From positions 1 through 16,062 of the forward strand of contig CANKOT010000049.1 in the NCBI GenBank assembly GCA_947484245.1: a DNA stretch of 16,062 bases. The letters are read 5' to 3'. Position numbers and translations under genes: made by a program. This document shows, in pieces, positions 15,487 through 16,062 of this stretch; position 1 is the first letter of the stretch; the number at the start of each line of letters is the position of its first letter. The notes below the pieces were generated by a model that was not told the DNA's origin, did no database searches, and saw nothing but the letters and a program-made list of their open reading frames with translations. The stretch is from Comamonadaceae bacterium (GTDB lineage: Bacteria > Pseudomonadota > Gammaproteobacteria > Burkholderiales > Burkholderiaceae).

Positions 15487-16062
15487 TTACTTGCGCATCA
15501 CCTTCTCGGAGGGTGTGAGCGCTTCGATGTAGGCAGGGCGCGAGAAAATGCGTTCTGCGTATTTCAACAAAGGCGCTGCGTTTTTGCTGAGGTCAATGCC
15601 ATAGAAGTCTAGGCGCCAAAGCAAAGGCGCAATGGCCACATCTAGCATTGAAAAATTGTCACCCAACATGAACTTGTTCTTCAAAAAGACGGGGGCCAAT
15701 TGGGTCAAACGATCTCGGATGTGCGAGCGCGCTTTCTCCAAAGCCTTGTCGTTGCCCTTGAGCGTACGGTTTTCCAACGTCGCCACATGAACGAACAACT
15801 CTTTTTCAAAATTGAGCAAAAACAAGCGAACGCGCGCACGGTCCACAGGGTCACCCGGCATGAGCTGGGGATGCGGGAAACGCTCATCAATGTATTCGTT
15901 GATGATGTTGGACTCGTACAAAATCAAATCACGTTCCACCAAAATGGGCACTTGGCCATAGGGGTTCATGACGTTGATGTCTTCTGGCTTGTTGTACAGA
16001 TCGACATCGCGAATTTCAAAGTCCATGCCTTTCTCAAACAGCACAAAGCGGCAACGGTGAGA
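15487..16062 (-). CDS. sspA: Stringent starvation protein A, GST-fold (partial, 5' end outside window)
   Basis: RNA polymerase-associated regulator with a glutathione S-transferase fold, acting in stationary phase and acid stress in E. coli. 191 residues are visible; the first dozen or so, including the usual TCPFSHR start, begin outside the window (the visible part opens SHRCRFVLFEKG). Signatures: NPYGQVPILVERDLILYESNIINEYIDERFPHPQLMPG, and in the helical domain LGDNFSMLDVAIAPLLWRL. The C-terminus ends SEKVMRK. It is followed by sspB, the standard ssp operon arrangement, with the cytochrome bc1 genes often upstream in this lineage though not visible here. Confidence 0.95.
   Translation of the reverse strand, partial: SHRCRFVLFEKGMDFEIRDVDLYNKPEDINVMNPYGQVPILVERDLILYESNIINEYIDERFPHPQLMPGDPVDRARVRLFLLNFEKELFVHVATLENRTLKGNDKALEKARSHIRDRLTQLAPVFLKNKFMLGDNFSMLDVAIAPLLWRLDFYGIDLSKNAAPLLKYAERIFSRPAYIEALTPSEKVMRK

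Noticed and set aside
1..16062. CRISPR arrays, insertion sequences, prophage or integron remnants
   Set aside because: No direct-repeat series, transposase or integrase motifs were seen; gene content is core chromosomal.

Overview
The window looks like core chromosome of a betaproteobacterium of the order Burkholderiales, most likely family Comamonadaceae; the moderate G+C suggests a freshwater lineage such as a Limnohabitans or Rhodoferax relative. This is an inference from protein sequence character and gene order (rplU/ispB divergent; pilBCD-coaE-zapD-yacG; secA-argJ-ATPase-mutT; sspA-sspB). No insertion sequence, prophage, CRISPR array or rRNA is visible.

Layout. 1-1451: divergent pair rplU (minus, cut by the window edge) and ispB (plus), with a convincing rplU promoter in the shared intergenic region. 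1486-2463: a PLP-dependent threonine/serine dehydratase-family enzyme (minus), convergent with ispB. 2558-3546: a small hydrophilic orphan ORF and a YebC/PmpR-family regulator (plus). 3558-3830: a short exported Pro/Lys-rich protein (minus) with a perfect inverted repeat just upstream of its start. 4071-8893: a compact plus-strand run pilB-pilC-pilD-coaE-zapD-yacG, joining type IV pilus assembly to coenzyme A synthesis, FtsZ-ring bundling and gyrase inhibition. 8907-14283: a minus-strand run secA-argJ-DUF815 ATPase-mutT with ATGA overlaps, so probably one transcript. 14459-14761: DUF721 (DciA-like) gene divergent from secA. 14804-14951: tRNA-Thr(UGU) on the minus strand with its own promoter and terminator. 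14977-16062: sspB and sspA (minus; sspA cut by the window edge).

Almost everything is housekeeping. The items most worth a second look are the type IV pilus ATPase, which lacks the usual N-terminal domain and has no pilin gene beside it; the two unrecognised small proteins; the inverted repeat at 3844-3878; two unpaired positions in the tRNA-Thr stems; and a DUF721 start that may be leaderless. I found no strong evidence for a wholly new multi-gene system. Several starts are non-ATG (TTG for ispB and pilD, GTG for zapD), and these were chosen from the sequence as explained in each entry.
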